Assembly (NCBI RefSeq): GCF_000262755.1
Contig: NZ_AFEU01000003.1
Location: 186,001 to 250,000 of the forward strand
From: Bacillus methanolicus PB1
GTDB lineage: Bacteria; Bacillota; Bacilli; Bacillales; Cytobacillaceae
Reading direction: 5' to 3'
DNA length: 64,000 bases
The translations under genes were made by a program, and so were the position numbers. This document shows positions 16,166 to 25,008 of this stretch, piece by piece; position 1 is the first letter of the stretch; each line of letters begins with the position of its first letter. The notes under the pieces are model-generated. The model saw only the letters and a program-made list of their open reading frames with translations. It searched no databases and had not been told where the DNA came from.

Positions 16166-16226
16166 GTGCCGAGAATGTATAATTTTTTTGGTTTTAATTG
16201 GACATGTTAACAATGGAAAACATTCT

Positions 16227-16255
16227 TTGACAGCAAATGTTCCTTATACTATAAT
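16227..16255 (+). promoter_or_regulatory. Consensus sigma-A promoter of tcyABC
   Basis: TTGACA, 17-bp spacer, TATAAT: a perfect consensus. Transcript start would be near 16262, which rules out the ATG at 16261 as the tcyA start. Confidence 0.85.
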
Positions 16256-16296
16256 ATCAAATGCCGATTAAAAAGATAAGAATTGGGGGAAAAAAC

Positions 16297-17142
16297 TTGA
16301 AAAAAATATTATTGTTTTTGGTCTTATTATTAAGTTTTGCTCTTTCATTAGCTGGATGCGGGACAGCTAATGACAATGCGAATGAAAATCAAAAAACGGC
16401 AGAAAATAACACTGCTGGCGGCGGTGGAACAAAAGACGGTGACTTGCTGGCCAAAGTGAAAGAGGAAGGAAAATTATTGATTGGGACAGAAGGAACTTAT
16501 CCCCCTTTCACTTTTCATGATAAAAATGGCGAGCTTACCGGATTTGACGTCGAAATTGCCAAAGAAGTCGCAAAACGCCTCGGTGTGAAGCCTGTTTTTA
16601 TGGAAACTCAATGGGATGCCATGTTTGCAGGATTAGATTCAAAACGATTTGATATGATTGCAAATCAAGTCGGAATTCGGCCTGACCGTCAGGAAAAATA
16701 TAATTTTTCAGACCCGTATATTACATCCGCTGCTGTTCTTATTACACATCAAGACAATAATAAAGTAAAAAGTTTTGAAGATATAAAAGGATTAAAGTCA
16801 GCACAGTCCTTGACCAGCAATTATGCAGACCTTGCCAAGTCATATGGAGCCGAACTTGTCGGGGTTGAGGGATTCAATCAGGCAATTGAATTGCTGAATT
16901 CCAAACGGGTTGATGTAACGATCAATGATAAGCTTTCCTTTTTAGATTTTAAAAAGCACAAACCAAATGCACCGATCAAAATTGTTGCGACACATAAAGA
17001 TGCCTCCCAGAGCGGATTAATGTTTAGAAAAGGCAGCGATCCACTTGTAAAAGAAGTAAACAAAGCGTTGCAAGAGATGATTACAGATGGCACATACTTA
17101 AAAATTTCCGAGAAATGGTTTGGCGAAAATGTACTTAAATAG
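16297..17142 (+). CDS. tcyA: L-cystine ABC transporter, substrate-binding lipoprotein
   Basis: Binding protein of a polar-amino-acid (family 3) importer, 281 residues from the TTG start chosen here (GGGGGA upstream; the earlier ATG precedes the transcript start). Signal peptide with lipobox SLAGC (Cys21), then an Asn/Gly-rich tether and the SBP_bac_3 fold: [36 protein letters not shown], and [14 protein letters not shown]. These stretches track B. subtilis TcyA (YckK) closely, so L-cystine is the likely ligand. First gene of tcyABC. Confidence 0.92.
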   Translation: MKKILLFLVLLLSFALSLAGCGTANDNANENQKTAENNTAGGGGTKDGDLLAKVKEEGKLLIGTEGTYPPFTFHDKNGELTGFDVEIAKEVAKRLGVKPVFMETQWDAMFAGLDSKRFDMIANQVGIRPDRQEKYNFSDPYITSAAVLITHQDNNKVKSFEDIKGLKSAQSLTSNYADLAKSYGAELVGVEGFNQAIELLNSKRVDVTINDKLSFLDFKKHKPNAPIKIVATHKDASQSGLMFRKGSDPLVKEVNKALQEMITDGTYLKISEKWFGENVLK

Positions 17143-17143
17143 A

Positions 17144-17830
17144 ATGATTGAGGATCCAGACAGAACATCAAGATTAATTGAGATTGCCCAAAGTTCCCTT
17201 CAGCCTTTACTGAAGGGAGCTATTTATTATACAGTTCCGCTTACACTGATTTCTTTTTTCATTGGATTAGTTTTAGCCATCCTAACAGCTCTTGCACGCA
17301 TTTCCAGCATTAAACCGCTTCAGCTGATTGCCGGAGTGTATGTTTCTGCCATTCGCGGCACTCCTTTGTTGGTACAATTATTTATTATTTTTTATGGCCT
17401 TCCGACAATTGGAATTGTCATTGATCCACTCCCATCTGCGATAATCGGGTTTTCATTAAATGTCGGAGCTTATGCTTCGGAAATCATACGGGCCGCCATC
17501 TTATCGATTCCAAAAGGACAATGGGAAGCTGCATATTCAATTGGGATGACGTATTCACAGGCATTAAAGAGGATTATCCTCCCTCAGGCATCAAGGGTTT
17601 CGATACCGCCTTTGTCCAATACTTTCATTAGTTTGGTGAAAGATACATCTCTCGCATCTTTGATTCTCGTAACGGAGATGTTTAGAAAAGCCCAGGAAAT
17701 CGCCTCAACGAACTATGAATTTTTGCTTCTTTACACAGAAGCCGCCATTATTTACTGGGTCATCTGCTTCTTCCTCTCGATTATACAAGGAAAAATTGAA
17801 GCACGGCTTGACCGTTATGTCTCAAGGTAA
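17144..17830 (+). CDS. tcyB: L-cystine ABC transporter, permease
   Basis: Membrane subunit of the TcyABC importer, about 228 residues, His/Glu/Gln/opine-type permease. Five predicted helices; signature [18 protein letters not shown] near 75-92 and the ATPase-docking EAA loop ([20 protein letters not shown]) near 125-145. The start is uncertain: ATG at 17144 lies two bases after the tcyA stop and suits translational coupling, while in-frame ATG 17129 and TTG 17120 overlap tcyA. None has a strong ribosome-binding site. Confidence 0.92.
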   Translation: MIEDPDRTSRLIEIAQSSLQPLLKGAIYYTVPLTLISFFIGLVLAILTALARISSIKPLQLIAGVYVSAIRGTPLLVQLFIIFYGLPTIGIVIDPLPSAIIGFSLNVGAYASEIIRAAILSIPKGQWEAAYSIGMTYSQALKRIILPQASRVSIPPLSNTFISLVKDTSLASLILVTEMFRKAQEIASTNYEFLLLYTEAAIIYWVICFFLSIIQGKIEARLDRYVSR

Positions 17831-17850
17831 TAAGGGAGGGAGATTACAAA

Positions 17851-18588
17851 ATGATTGTAATAAACGGCTTATACAAACAATTCGACAAGCTTGAAGTATT
17901 AAAAGGTATTGATCTTGCAGTTGAGAAAGGGAAAGTTGTAGTGGTTATCGGTCCATCCGGTTCAGGAAAAACGACGCTCCTTCGTTGTTTAAATGTTTTA
18001 GAAATGCCGACAAAAGGTTCAATTACAATTGAAAATCAGAAAATGGACTTTTCAAAGCCTGTTTCAAAAAATATGATCGCCGCATTCAGGCGGTTAACCG
18101 GAATGGTTTTTCAAAGCTATAATCTCTTTCCACATATGACAGCTTTGGAAAATGTGATGGAAGGGCCAATCACTGTTAAAAAACAATCGAAAGAATCTGC
18201 CAGAAAAAAAGCAGAACAATTGTTAACAAAGGTAGGTCTTGGAGATAAATTAAATGATTACCCTTACCAGCTTTCAGGCGGCCAGCAGCAGCGCGTCGGC
18301 ATTGCCAGAGCACTTGCCATGGAGCCAAAGGTAATGCTTTTTGATGAACCTACCTCGGCTCTCGACCCGGAACTTGTCGGTGAAGTTTTGAAAGTTATGA
18401 AGGACCTTGCCAACGAAGGAATGACAATGGTAGTCGTTACACATGAAATGCGGTTTGCCCAAGAGGTCGCTGATGAAGTTATTTTCATGGACGGCGGTGT
18501 TATCATTGAAAGAGGAAAACCGGAGGATATTTTTACAAACCCGAAAGAAGAACGGACAAGACAGTTTTTGAATTTAATTCAGAAGTAA
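17851..18588 (+). CDS. tcyC: L-cystine ABC transporter, ATP-binding protein
   Basis: Cytosolic ATPase of the TcyABC importer, 245 residues. Walker [16 protein letters not shown] (about 34-48), Q-loop [21 protein letters not shown] signature [15 protein letters not shown] (about 140-154), Walker [16 protein letters not shown] and switch histidine in [12 protein letters not shown] are all intact, the pattern of amino-acid-type (PAAT) ATPases. Strong GGGAGGGAG ribosome-binding site. Operon end; the following long palindromic repeat probably terminates transcription. Confidence 0.94.
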   Translation: MIVINGLYKQFDKLEVLKGIDLAVEKGKVVVVIGPSGSGKTTLLRCLNVLEMPTKGSITIENQKMDFSKPVSKNMIAAFRRLTGMVFQSYNLFPHMTALENVMEGPITVKKQSKESARKKAEQLLTKVGLGDKLNDYPYQLSGGQQQRVGIARALAMEPKVMLFDEPTSALDPELVGEVLKVMKDLANEGMTMVVVTHEMRFAQEVADEVIFMDGGVIIERGKPEDIFTNPKEERTRQFLNLIQK

Positions 18589-18625
18589 TGAGAATCGGGA
18601 TTATCAAAGGTAACTTTAATGATGA

Positions 18626-18877
18626 AGAGGCTGTCTCATAAGGGTCTGACCTCATATGCATTTATCAATATATAGCACATTTATCCAACATTATGTCCTA
18701 TATACTGTGTTATGTGGTCTGACCCTTAGGCTTTTTATACGAAAATGTCCGGTAAAAAGCAAAAAAAAGCAACGACCTTTGACCCGCTAATTTCATTAAT
18801 AAATTGCAGGTCAAAGGTCGAAAACATTTTCATTCATCGTGGTGGCTGATATGCCATGGAGGTTTGAGACAGCCTCT
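18626..18877. repeat. Palindromic repeat element, copy 6 (composite, 252 bp)
   Basis: The longest copy. Perfect outer arms AGAGGCTGTCTCA / TGAGACAGCCTCT. The left half is the inverse of the 1139 and 62956 elements (AAGGGTCTGACC to GGTCTGACCCTT around the same AT-rich core). The right half matches the left interior of the 6624 copy. Between them lies a unique inverted repeat, CGACCTTTGACC / GGTCAAAGGTCG. It separates tcyC from the convergent YrdB gene. Confidence 0.9.
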
Positions 18878-18880
18878 TGT

Positions 18881-19228
18881 TTATTGTTTCCAGTAAAACA
18901 TTAACAAGCTATTAATGATAACTAACAAAATGAATGTACGTGCCAAATTAGTATGACCGCTTGCAAACAAAGCTGCTGCTGCCGTACCGTAAATGACGAA
19001 CTCCAACAGAAATCGTAATGGTTCAGAAAGCTCCATTGAGGAACCGGGAGCGCCAAATGTTGACCAAATTAAGGCTGCCAAAAGAGGAGTACCTGCTCCA
19101 AGCCCTATTTTTAAAATTGGGCTTTTCCCTGCTTGATATCCCCAATATGCCAATGCAGCCAGCGCGCATAATTCAAGTACAAATCTGAGCGCAAGATTTA
19201 ATAATTTTATTACGGCCATTAAACTCAC
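18881..19228 (-). CDS. YrdB family membrane protein (DUF2568)
   Basis: A 115-residue integral membrane protein with four hydrophobic helices. NLALRFVLELCALAALAYWG at the N-terminus, then LLAALIWSTFGAPGSSMELS and the EFVIYGTAAAALFASG segment are the hallmarks of the YrdB/DUF2568 family, function unknown. It is the last gene of a three-gene unit behind the MBL hydrolase and TetR regulator (14-base gap), which suggests a shared, repressor-controlled role such as solvent or xenobiotic stress. Ends within a few bases of the composite repeat. Confidence 0.82.
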   Translation of the reverse strand: MSLMAVIKLLNLALRFVLELCALAALAYWGYQAGKSPILKIGLGAGTPLLAALIWSTFGAPGSSMELSEPLRFLLEFVIYGTAAAALFASGHTNLARTFILLVIINSLLMFYWKQ

Positions 19229-19242
19229 TTCCCTTTTATTGT

Positions 19243-19824
19243 CTATTCCTCTCCGTTTTGCTTCATGACATGAATTCCGGCTAGAAAGGCTTGGATCAGC
19301 AGGCTCAAGCTTTTATCCAGACTTAGTGGAAGACCAAAGCCCCCTCTTTGTTCCAAAGAAGCAAATCCATGCAAAATACTCCGCAGTCCCCTTACAGCAT
19401 GAAGAGCTGCATCATCTTTCAAGCCATAAACACTTAACACACGCGTGGCGAGATCAACAATTTTTTGACCGGCTTGCTGAACATCTTGATCAGCCGGATC
19501 AGGTGCCAGCAATGTTGCTTCATATAAACCGGGATGTGTGCGTGCAAAATCGACATAAGCGATCCCTAGTCGATAGACCGCTTCATCTCCGGATCTTCCA
19601 ATGGCTGCATATGACAATTTTTCATAAAGACGTTCTAAACCGTGAATAGCTAAATGTTTTCGCAAACCTGTTAATCCGTCAAAATGGTTATACAATGATG
19701 GTGGTCGTATGTTCAGTTTTTTTGCCAGTGATGCAAGTGTTACCGCCTCAATTCCTTCCTGATCTGCAATTTCTGCTGCATTCCGTAAAATAGTCGGCAT
19801 GTCGAGACCTGTTCTCGGTGACAT
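19243..19824 (-). CDS. TetR/AcrR family regulator with WHG-type C-terminal domain
   Basis: A 193-residue repressor. The N-terminal helix-turn-helix (DMPTILRNAAEIADQEGIEA, VTLASLAKKLNIRPPSLYNH) is typical TetR. The C-terminal ligand domain has the Tet_C/WHG signature ARTHPGLYEATLLAP and LHGFASLEQRGGFGLP. ATG at 19824 has GGAG nine bases upstream; the longer in-frame start is not supported. Middle gene of the MBL-tetR-yrdB operon, so it is probably autoregulated through the paired palindromes upstream of the MBL gene. Inducer unknown. Confidence 0.87.
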   Translation of the reverse strand: MSPRTGLDMPTILRNAAEIADQEGIEAVTLASLAKKLNIRPPSLYNHFDGLTGLRKHLAIHGLERLYEKLSYAAIGRSGDEAVYRLGIAYVDFARTHPGLYEATLLAPDPADQDVQQAGQKIVDLATRVLSVYGLKDDAALHAVRGLRSILHGFASLEQRGGFGLPLSLDKSLSLLIQAFLAGIHVMKQNGEE

Positions 19825-19889
19825 TGTTGCTATCTCCTTTCGATATATGATGAACGCTTCATGTATAGTTGTTTTCACCTATTTTCCAT

Positions 19890-20606
19890 TTAAATGAAAA
19901 TTTTTTCTGCTTCTGCTATTGCTGTTTTCATAGCTTCTTCCGGATGAACGATCATTCGGCCATGGCCTGTTGCCAGCAGAGTTGGCTTTAATTTTAGCAG
20001 CTTTCGGGCGCTTTCGAGAGCAATCATTTTATTCCATGTTCCCATCGCCGGAAACGGAAAAAGCGGCTGTACCTTCCCGGCAACGGCAATTCCCCCTTTT
20101 GTTTGAAAAGCATCACCTGCAATCAGGCTGTTATTTCTTGTGTCTAAGAAAGCCATGGAACCGGGTGTGTGCCCGGGAGAGCTGATCGCTAATAGTGATC
20201 CGATATGATCTCCGTCTTCAAGGAGAACATCTGCACGAGTTGTCTTCAAGTTTTGAGGAACACCGCCACGGATGGGAGTATTCGGTTCTGCGGGATCTAA
20301 AGATTTATCCCCTGTCAGTAAACGGGCATCTCTTTTAGAAATATATACTTTTGCATTTGGAAGAGCATTTTTTAATCCATCAAGAGCACCAACATGGTCT
20401 TCATGCGCATGGGTTAAAATAATTCGCGCAATTGGTTTCCCAATTAATGAAGCAGATCTTAAAATGCCTTTCACGCTGAAAGGAAGCGCTGCATCAATAA
20501 GCGTTAAATCTTTTTCCTCTTCAATCAAATAGCAATTTACAGGAAAAAAGCCGGGTAAAAATGTCAATTGGTAAACAGTTTTTTCCTTTGTTACTTTCAT
20601 AGCCAC
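19890..20606 (-). CDS. MBL-fold metallo-hydrolase
   Basis: A 238-residue metallo-beta-lactamase-fold hydrolase. Zinc motif THAHEDH with His66, His68, Asp70 and His71, then SPGHTPGSMAFLD and AGDAFQTKGG with the bridging Asp, and a late HGR histidine. Substrate unknown; glyoxalase II-like or lactonase-like reactions are possible. GTG start behind AAGGAG; the ATG two codons later is an alternative. Leads the operon with a TetR regulator and a YrdB protein, and has two TetR-type operators in its leader. Confidence 0.86.
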   Translation of the reverse strand: MAMKVTKEKTVYQLTFLPGFFPVNCYLIEEEKDLTLIDAALPFSVKGILRSASLIGKPIARIILTHAHEDHVGALDGLKNALPNAKVYISKRDARLLTGDKSLDPAEPNTPIRGGVPQNLKTTRADVLLEDGDHIGSLLAISSPGHTPGSMAFLDTRNNSLIAGDAFQTKGGIAVAGKVQPLFPFPAMGTWNKMIALESARKLLKLKPTLLATGHGRMIVHPEEAMKTAIAEAEKIFI

Positions 20607-20620
20607 TCCCCGCTCCTTTT

Positions 20621-20662
20621 AAACTAATAACGTTAGTTTAATAATAACTAATGTTATTAGTT
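20621..20662. promoter_or_regulatory. Two tandem TetR-type operators
   Basis: AAACTAA-TAACG-TTAGTTT (20621-20639) and AACTAAT-GTT-ATTAGTT (20646-20662) share the 15-bp pattern ACTAAT-N3-RTTAGT, centres 24 bp apart. They lie just upstream of the MBL-tetR-yrdB operon and are the natural binding sites of its TetR protein. Confidence 0.75.
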
Positions 20663-20716
20663 TAATGCAACATATATTTCTGCTTTTTGAAAAATAATTA
20701 AGATGATACAAATGGA

Positions 20717-20759
20717 AAAAAGCTGATCCAAATTTATACACGAATTCGGATCAGCTTTA
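20717..20759 (-). terminator. Intrinsic terminator of the tautomerase gene
   Basis: Perfect 11-bp arms AAAGCTGATCC / GGATCAGCTTT with a 19-base loop; on the minus strand a T6 run follows. The 390 bases between the MBL start and the tautomerase stop contain only this, the TetR operators and AT-rich sequence. Confidence 0.75.
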
Positions 20760-20996
20760 ATTTTCATACAGTTTTATATTTTCTTATTCAATTATACAAT
20801 TTCAGTTTAAATCTCTTTCTGTCGACAGAATAGTTCAATATGAAAATACAAGCATTGCCAATCTCTATTTTGGTGAAAAATCTTTTTTTATAAATAATCG
20901 CGAAGTTACCTAATATCCACTTAAATTGTTGATTGTTTTTTAATTTAGCTATTTCGTTAACTTGGTTTTTTTATTGAACAAGATGACAGAAGATAA

Positions 20997-21215
20997 TTAT
21001 TCAGCCCCTATCTTCCCGTAGCCTTCACCAAATTTTATGGAGTGAAGTGTGCCACCAGATGCCCAACTTTCTCTTTCATATTCATCGAAGACTACTGTAA
21101 CCCATTCTTCTTTCACATTTAGTATTTCAGCAGATGCTTTTGTTATTGCTTCAACGAACTTTTGTTTTTGTTCTACAGTTCGCCCTTTAGCCATCTTTAC
21201 GTTAATAAAAGGCAT
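20997..21215 (-). CDS. 4-oxalocrotonate tautomerase family protein
   Basis: A 72-residue tautomerase-superfamily subunit. After removal of the start Met, Pro1 (MPFINVKMAKGRTVEQKQKF) is the catalytic base. VTVVFDEYERESWASGG follows; it contains an arginine near position 49 but lacks the usual Arg11, so the exact tautomerase reaction is uncertain. The longer C-terminus resembles DmpI-like members. Monocistronic, with an 11-bp stem terminator downstream. ATG has AGGAG upstream. Confidence 0.85.
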   Translation of the reverse strand: MPFINVKMAKGRTVEQKQKFVEAITKASAEILNVKEEWVTVVFDEYERESWASGGTLHSIKFGEGYGKIGAE

Positions 21216-21400
21216 CGAACAACAACTCCTCTAAACCGTTTTTGAATTTATAATTTGTAATGAAGGTTGCTTTCTTATACGTTTCCAGCAAAATTGTTTG
21301 TATCCACAGTTTTTTCCGTTTTGATTGTTCAGTTTCTAAAAGAGGAATTAGAACAAATAGTTGTCAATATACTTCGTCGCAACGCAGTAATACGTTCAAT

Positions 21401-21964
21401 TTACACAGTAATGCTATTGGGCAGCAGAAGTCTCCTTTTTATAAGCGACCTTTCACTTTCCAGCTGCAGCAGGTGCTTCTTCATCTCCAATCCGCCCCGA
21501 TAACCTGTTAGTGTTCCATTTTTACCGATAACCCGATGACAAGGTATCATAATTAATAATGGATTAGCACCAATAGCTGCTCCAACAGCGCGTACCGAAG
21601 ACGGTTTTTGAATATGAGCTGCGATTTCCGAGTAAGATTTGGTTTGTCCATACGGAATTTCGCGCAATGCGTTCCACACTGATAACTGAAATGGTGTACC
21701 GAATAAATCAAGAGGCTGTACAAAGGTCTTGCGCTGCCCACGTAAGTATTCTGTTAATTCATCTGCATAAGGCTGCAATTTCTCATCATCCTGCAGCAAC
21801 ACACTATTCGGCAAGAGTTTCTTTACCCAATTGGACAACTCTTCAAATGGCTTATTAGGGGAACCTACGTAACAAAGCCCTTTTGATGTCGCAGTTATAT
21901 ACATTTGCCATTGTTCATACAAAAACATAGTCCAAAAAACGATTTGACTATTTTTTGACAACAC
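21401..21964 (-). CDS. adaB: Methylated-DNA-protein cysteine methyltransferase
   Basis: A suicide DNA-repair protein removing methyl groups from O6-methylguanine, 187 residues. The C-terminal DNA-binding domain holds GTPFQLSVWNALREIPYGQT (about 89-108), the arginine-finger region SSVRAVGAAIGANP and the acceptor Cys142 in the IPCHRVIG motif, followed by GYRGGLEMKKHLLQLE. The N-terminal RNase-H-like domain is short but present. It follows a truncated adaA with three bases between, the B. subtilis adaAB arrangement, hence the symbol. A second in-frame ATG at codon 13 may be the true start. Confidence 0.93.
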   Translation of the reverse strand: MLSKNSQIVFWTMFLYEQWQMYITATSKGLCYVGSPNKPFEELSNWVKKLLPNSVLLQDDEKLQPYADELTEYLRGQRKTFVQPLDLFGTPFQLSVWNALREIPYGQTKSYSEIAAHIQKPSSVRAVGAAIGANPLLIMIPCHRVIGKNGTLTGYRGGLEMKKHLLQLESERSLIKRRLLLPNSITV

Positions 21965-21967
21965 TAT

Positions 21968-22198
21968 TTAACACCTCCGTCGTTGTTTATTGCTAATTAA
22001 TTGTCGATAATCGACAGGCGTATAACCCGTTTTTTTCTTAAACAACGTTATAAAATAAGCTGTATTGGGAATGCCTACTGCCAAGGAAATTTCTGAAATG
22101 GTTTTATCCGAAGTGTCAAGATATTGAATCGCTTTGGAAATTCGTACTTGTCGAATAAAATACAGCACATTTTTTGTTTTGGGAGCTCTATTTAAAGT
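21968..22198 (-). pseudogene. adaA: adaA remnant (AraC-type HTH of the Ada activator only)
   Basis: About 66 codons encode the second half of an AraC-type double helix-turn-helix: RQVRISKAIQYLDTSDKTIS, then EISLAVGIPNTAYFITLFKK and TGYTPVDYRQL. It corresponds to the C-terminus of B. subtilis AdaA. The zinc/Cys methyl-phosphotriester acceptor domain and the first HTH are missing; the frame hits a stop about ten codons before the GTG at 22168. Without them it cannot sense methylation damage or be a normal activator. It overlaps nothing and directly precedes adaB. I treat it as a 5'-deleted pseudogene. Confidence 0.75.
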
Positions 22199-22458
22199 CG
22201 TATTCTTTTATTGCCCTACAAAGTGATTATTTCCTCTAAAATTTCTCAAATTTTTTAGAAATTTGTTATTTCCACCAATAATCCATTAGGATTTTTACAA
22301 AAATAGTCGATTCATCATAGAACATGTGACAATGACCGACAATTCAAAACGGCATTTCCGACAAACTTTGAATTTTCCCTGCATCTTCTTACAAAAAACG
22401 CTAAAGCAAAAGTTTGAGTTTGTCTGATTCTGCGCTTTCCCAAGAAATAATTTGCAAA

Positions 22459-22647
22459 TCATTTAAATTTTTCGGGATTCTCGACTTTCATTAATAAAAT
22501 TAAGCCGCAGTTTGAACAAAAGTCTACAAGAACGTCCGAACCCGTGGAAAATTTCTTATTGATTGGCTGAACTCTCGCCTCGTACTGAAATTTTCCTTGG
22601 ACAATCTCTTTATTTCCACAAGCTGAACATTCATTTATTGCTTTCAT
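22459..22647 (-). CDS. Small zinc-ribbon protein
   Basis: A 62-residue protein with two CxxC knuckles: MKAINECSACGNKEIVQGKF near the start and VLVDFCSNCGLILLMKVEN near the end, spaced as in rubredoxin-like zinc ribbons. Function unknown; similar small nucleic-acid-binding proteins are common in Bacillaceae. The ATG at 22647 has GGAGG upstream; the in-frame ATG five codons earlier lies at the ribosome-binding site and is rejected. It is flanked by AT-rich sequence with no evident operon partner. Confidence 0.78.
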   Translation of the reverse strand: MKAINECSACGNKEIVQGKFQYEARVQPINKKFSTGSDVLVDFCSNCGLILLMKVENPEKFK

Positions 22648-22890
22648 TAAAATCGCCTCCATTCACATTTAAATATTCTTTTTTAGTGCAGTTTTTTCCT
22701 TTTTGAATTTTTAAGATGATAAGGAAACTTAAATTAATTTCGCTGCAAAAATTTTGGCAGCCACTATTGCCGGCCTGCTTCCGGAAAGAATTAAATGAAA
22801 AACTATAAGCCTAAAATCTTGATATAGTTTGACAATAACACCAAAATCCTTTAACATAGCTGTTCAAATAAACATTTTTAGGAGGAAAAA

Positions 22891-23466
22891 ATGAACTGGT
22901 ACGAAAAACTGAGTCAATATTTTCCGATTGAAGAGATGAAGTCAGAGGAGCATATCGAGGCGCTCTTAAAAGAACGAGGAGATATTTACAATAAAGATGA
23001 AGGTCCCAATCACGTGATGATGTACGCCGAGTTTGATGATTTTATATTTATTGATTATTTATTTGTGTCCAAAAAATCAAGAGGACAGGGACTAGGCCGT
23101 CAATTGATTGAAAAACTCAAGAAGAAAGGCAAACCGATTATTTTAGAAGTGGAGCCGGTTGATTATGAAGACAGTGATACGGAAAAAAGACTCCGTTTTT
23201 ATAAACGAGAAGGGTTTGAGCATGCTCAATCGATCGGATATCATCGTCGTTCGTTAGCGACAAACGAAGTCAATCAAATGGAAATCTTGTATTGGTCGCC
23301 AACGGAAGAAAGTGAAGAAAGCATATTCGAGAGAATGAAAAAGACATATCAAATGATTCATACGTATAAAGATAAAAAATGGTACGGGGAGTCGTATTTG
23401 CCCGCAGATAAAGCTTTAACTTTCGATGAAAATCGTAATGAACGTGACATATTAGCAGACATTTAA
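22891..23466 (+). CDS. GNAT family N-acetyltransferase
   Basis: A 191-residue protein with a GNAT domain in its first two thirds: FIDYLFVSKKSRGQGLGRQL near 50-70 carries the acetyl-CoA pyrophosphate loop R/Q-x-x-G-x-G, and RLRFYKREGFEHAQS near 100-115 the C-terminal strand. The last 60 residues (TYQMIHTYKDKKWYGESYLP) form an extension of unknown role. Substrate unknown. AGGAGG ribosome-binding site. Single gene with its own terminator. Confidence 0.85.
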   Translation: MNWYEKLSQYFPIEEMKSEEHIEALLKERGDIYNKDEGPNHVMMYAEFDDFIFIDYLFVSKKSRGQGLGRQLIEKLKKKGKPIILEVEPVDYEDSDTEKRLRFYKREGFEHAQSIGYHRRSLATNEVNQMEILYWSPTEESEESIFERMKKTYQMIHTYKDKKWYGESYLPADKALTFDENRNERDILADI

Positions 23467-23523
23467 AGGGAAAGAACCGTTTCATAAGTTCAAAAAAGAG
23501 ATGAAAATGTTTTAATCGAAAAT

Positions 23524-23571
23524 AAACCATTCTTATTCTATAAATTTCTTTAGAAAAGGATGGTTTTTTGT
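23524..23571 (+). terminator. Intrinsic terminator of the GNAT gene
   Basis: AAACCATTCTT and AAGGATGGTTT arms (one T-G pair), loop about 20 bases, then TTTTTTG. Confidence 0.7.
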
Positions 23572-23706
23572 ATGTTCCAGACAGAAAAATAACAACAGCT
23601 GTTTTTGAAAAAGAAAAACACGAACATACTTACGTATTTGAAACAACATATGTTATGATGAATTTGTATAAAACTAGTTATAGTTATTTTCGAGGAAAGT
23701 GAAATA

Positions 23707-24450
23707 ATGAAAAAAATACTCTTTTCTATTACAATCATTGGAATATTTTTAATCCTTGCGTCATGTTCAAACTCACGTGAATCGAAGCGAATTCAAGTTG
23801 AATTTAATGAGCTTTATGACGGTGATACAATAGGTGTCATTTATGATGGCAGACCTGAAACAGTCCGATTTTTACTTGTTGATACTCCCGAAACATCCCA
23901 TCCCCGGCTTGGTGAACAACCTTATGGAAAGGAAGCGAAGATGTTTACGCGAGATTTAGTTGAAAAAGCCAAAACAATCGAGCTCGAATTTGATATCGGT
24001 CCGAACCGGGATAAATACGGCCGCTTGTTGGCATATGTGCATGTCGATGGAAAAATGATTCAAGAGGAGTTGTTAAAAAATGGTTTAGCCAGAGTGGCAT
24101 ATGTATACCCTCCTAACACACGATATGTAGATCAGTTCCGAGCCATACAAGAAAAAGCTCAACAAGAAGGCATTGGAATTTGGAAGATAGAAAACTACTC
24201 CCAAGAAGACGGGTTTCATCCTGAGATGTTTGATGAGGCTTCAGAAAATAGTGACAAGCAAGGCATAGAAGTACATAATGTCTCTCCAAAATCAAAACGA
24301 GGATGTAAAATAAAAGGGAACATTAGTTCAAATGGCGAAAAAATCTATCATACCCCTGATTCGCCATGGTATGAGCAAACGAAGCCGGAAGTTTGGTTCT
24401 GTACGGAAAAAGAAGCCGTTTTAGCCGGTTTTCGTTCTCCTGAAAAATAG
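23707..24450 (+). CDS. Thermonuclease-family lipoprotein
   Basis: A 247-residue surface nuclease related to staphylococcal nuclease and B. subtilis YncB. Lipobox LILASC (Cys20) anchors it outside the membrane. The SNase domain spans about 32-160: DGDTIGVIYDGRPETVRFLL supplies the Ca-binding Asp and catalytic Arg, DTPETSHP the Glu, and FDIGPNRDKYGRLLAYV the second Arg. A C-terminal Cys-containing module (RGCKIKGNISSNGEKIYHTP, PEVWFCTEKEAVLAGFR) recurs at the end of many such nucleases. Probable role: degradation of extracellular DNA or RNA. Confidence 0.92.
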   Translation: MKKILFSITIIGIFLILASCSNSRESKRIQVEFNELYDGDTIGVIYDGRPETVRFLLVDTPETSHPRLGEQPYGKEAKMFTRDLVEKAKTIELEFDIGPNRDKYGRLLAYVHVDGKMIQEELLKNGLARVAYVYPPNTRYVDQFRAIQEKAQQEGIGIWKIENYSQEDGFHPEMFDEASENSDKQGIEVHNVSPKSKRGCKIKGNISSNGEKIYHTPDSPWYEQTKPEVWFCTEKEAVLAGFRSPEK

Positions 24451-24503
24451 ATAAAATAATCTATAATTGCGTTTATTAATTACATGAAAGCGAGTGCTTA
24501 GAG

Positions 24504-24968
24504 ATGGAAGTGTCAAAAAGCAGTTCAAAAGGACAAGAGACTGAGGTACGCGAACTCTATCAACAAATTATAGATGGCTGGAACAAGCGCGATGCAAATG
24601 CAATGGCTGAGCCGTTCGCTGAGGATGGAGAACTCATTGGATTCGATGGAAGCCAGGTCATAGGGAAGGAAGAGATCATTTCACATCTTGAACCAATCTT
24701 TGCCGACCACCCCACTGCTCCCTTCGTGGTAAAAATCAAAAACATACGTTTTTTGAGTCCGGAAGTTGCCGTCCTGCGTGCGATCGCAGGCATGGTGCCG
24801 CCAGGGCAGTCAGACATTAATCCAAAAGTAAACACGCATCACACACTCGTTGCTGCGAATCGCGACGGCAACTGGCAAGCCGTGCTCTTTCAGAATACAC
24901 CGGCTCAGTTTCACGGAAGACCGGAGTTAGTCGAGCAAATGACTGATGAGCTTCGTCAGCTGCTTTAA
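24504..24968 (+). CDS. SgcJ/EcaC family SnoaL-like protein
   Basis: A 154-residue NTF2-fold protein: ELYQQIIDGWNKRDANAMAE near 18-37, FAEDGELIGFDGSQVIGKEE, AVLRAIAGMVPPGQSDINPK and NTHHTLVAANRDGNWQAVLF. This is the SgcJ/EcaC (DUF4440/SnoaL) pattern; members are small-molecule binding or cyclase-like, mostly uncharacterised. Its base composition is a little more GC-rich than its neighbours, which hints at recent transfer. No clear ribosome-binding site beyond GCGAGTG. Stand-alone gene followed by a terminator. Confidence 0.82.
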   Translation: MEVSKSSSKGQETEVRELYQQIIDGWNKRDANAMAEPFAEDGELIGFDGSQVIGKEEIISHLEPIFADHPTAPFVVKIKNIRFLSPEVAVLRAIAGMVPPGQSDINPKVNTHHTLVAANRDGNWQAVLFQNTPAQFHGRPELVEQMTDELRQLL

Positions 24969-25008
24969 TATCATGCTATTTTATAGTCTTGTTGTGCTAA
25001 CTTAATTA

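Noticed and set aside
21260-21511. Two overlapping plus-strand ORFs of about 80 codons opposite the adaB 3' end
   Set aside because: The stretch LKEELEQIVVNILRRNAVIR looks protein-like, but both frames run into the antisense of adaB and lack ribosome-binding sites; at most a relic.
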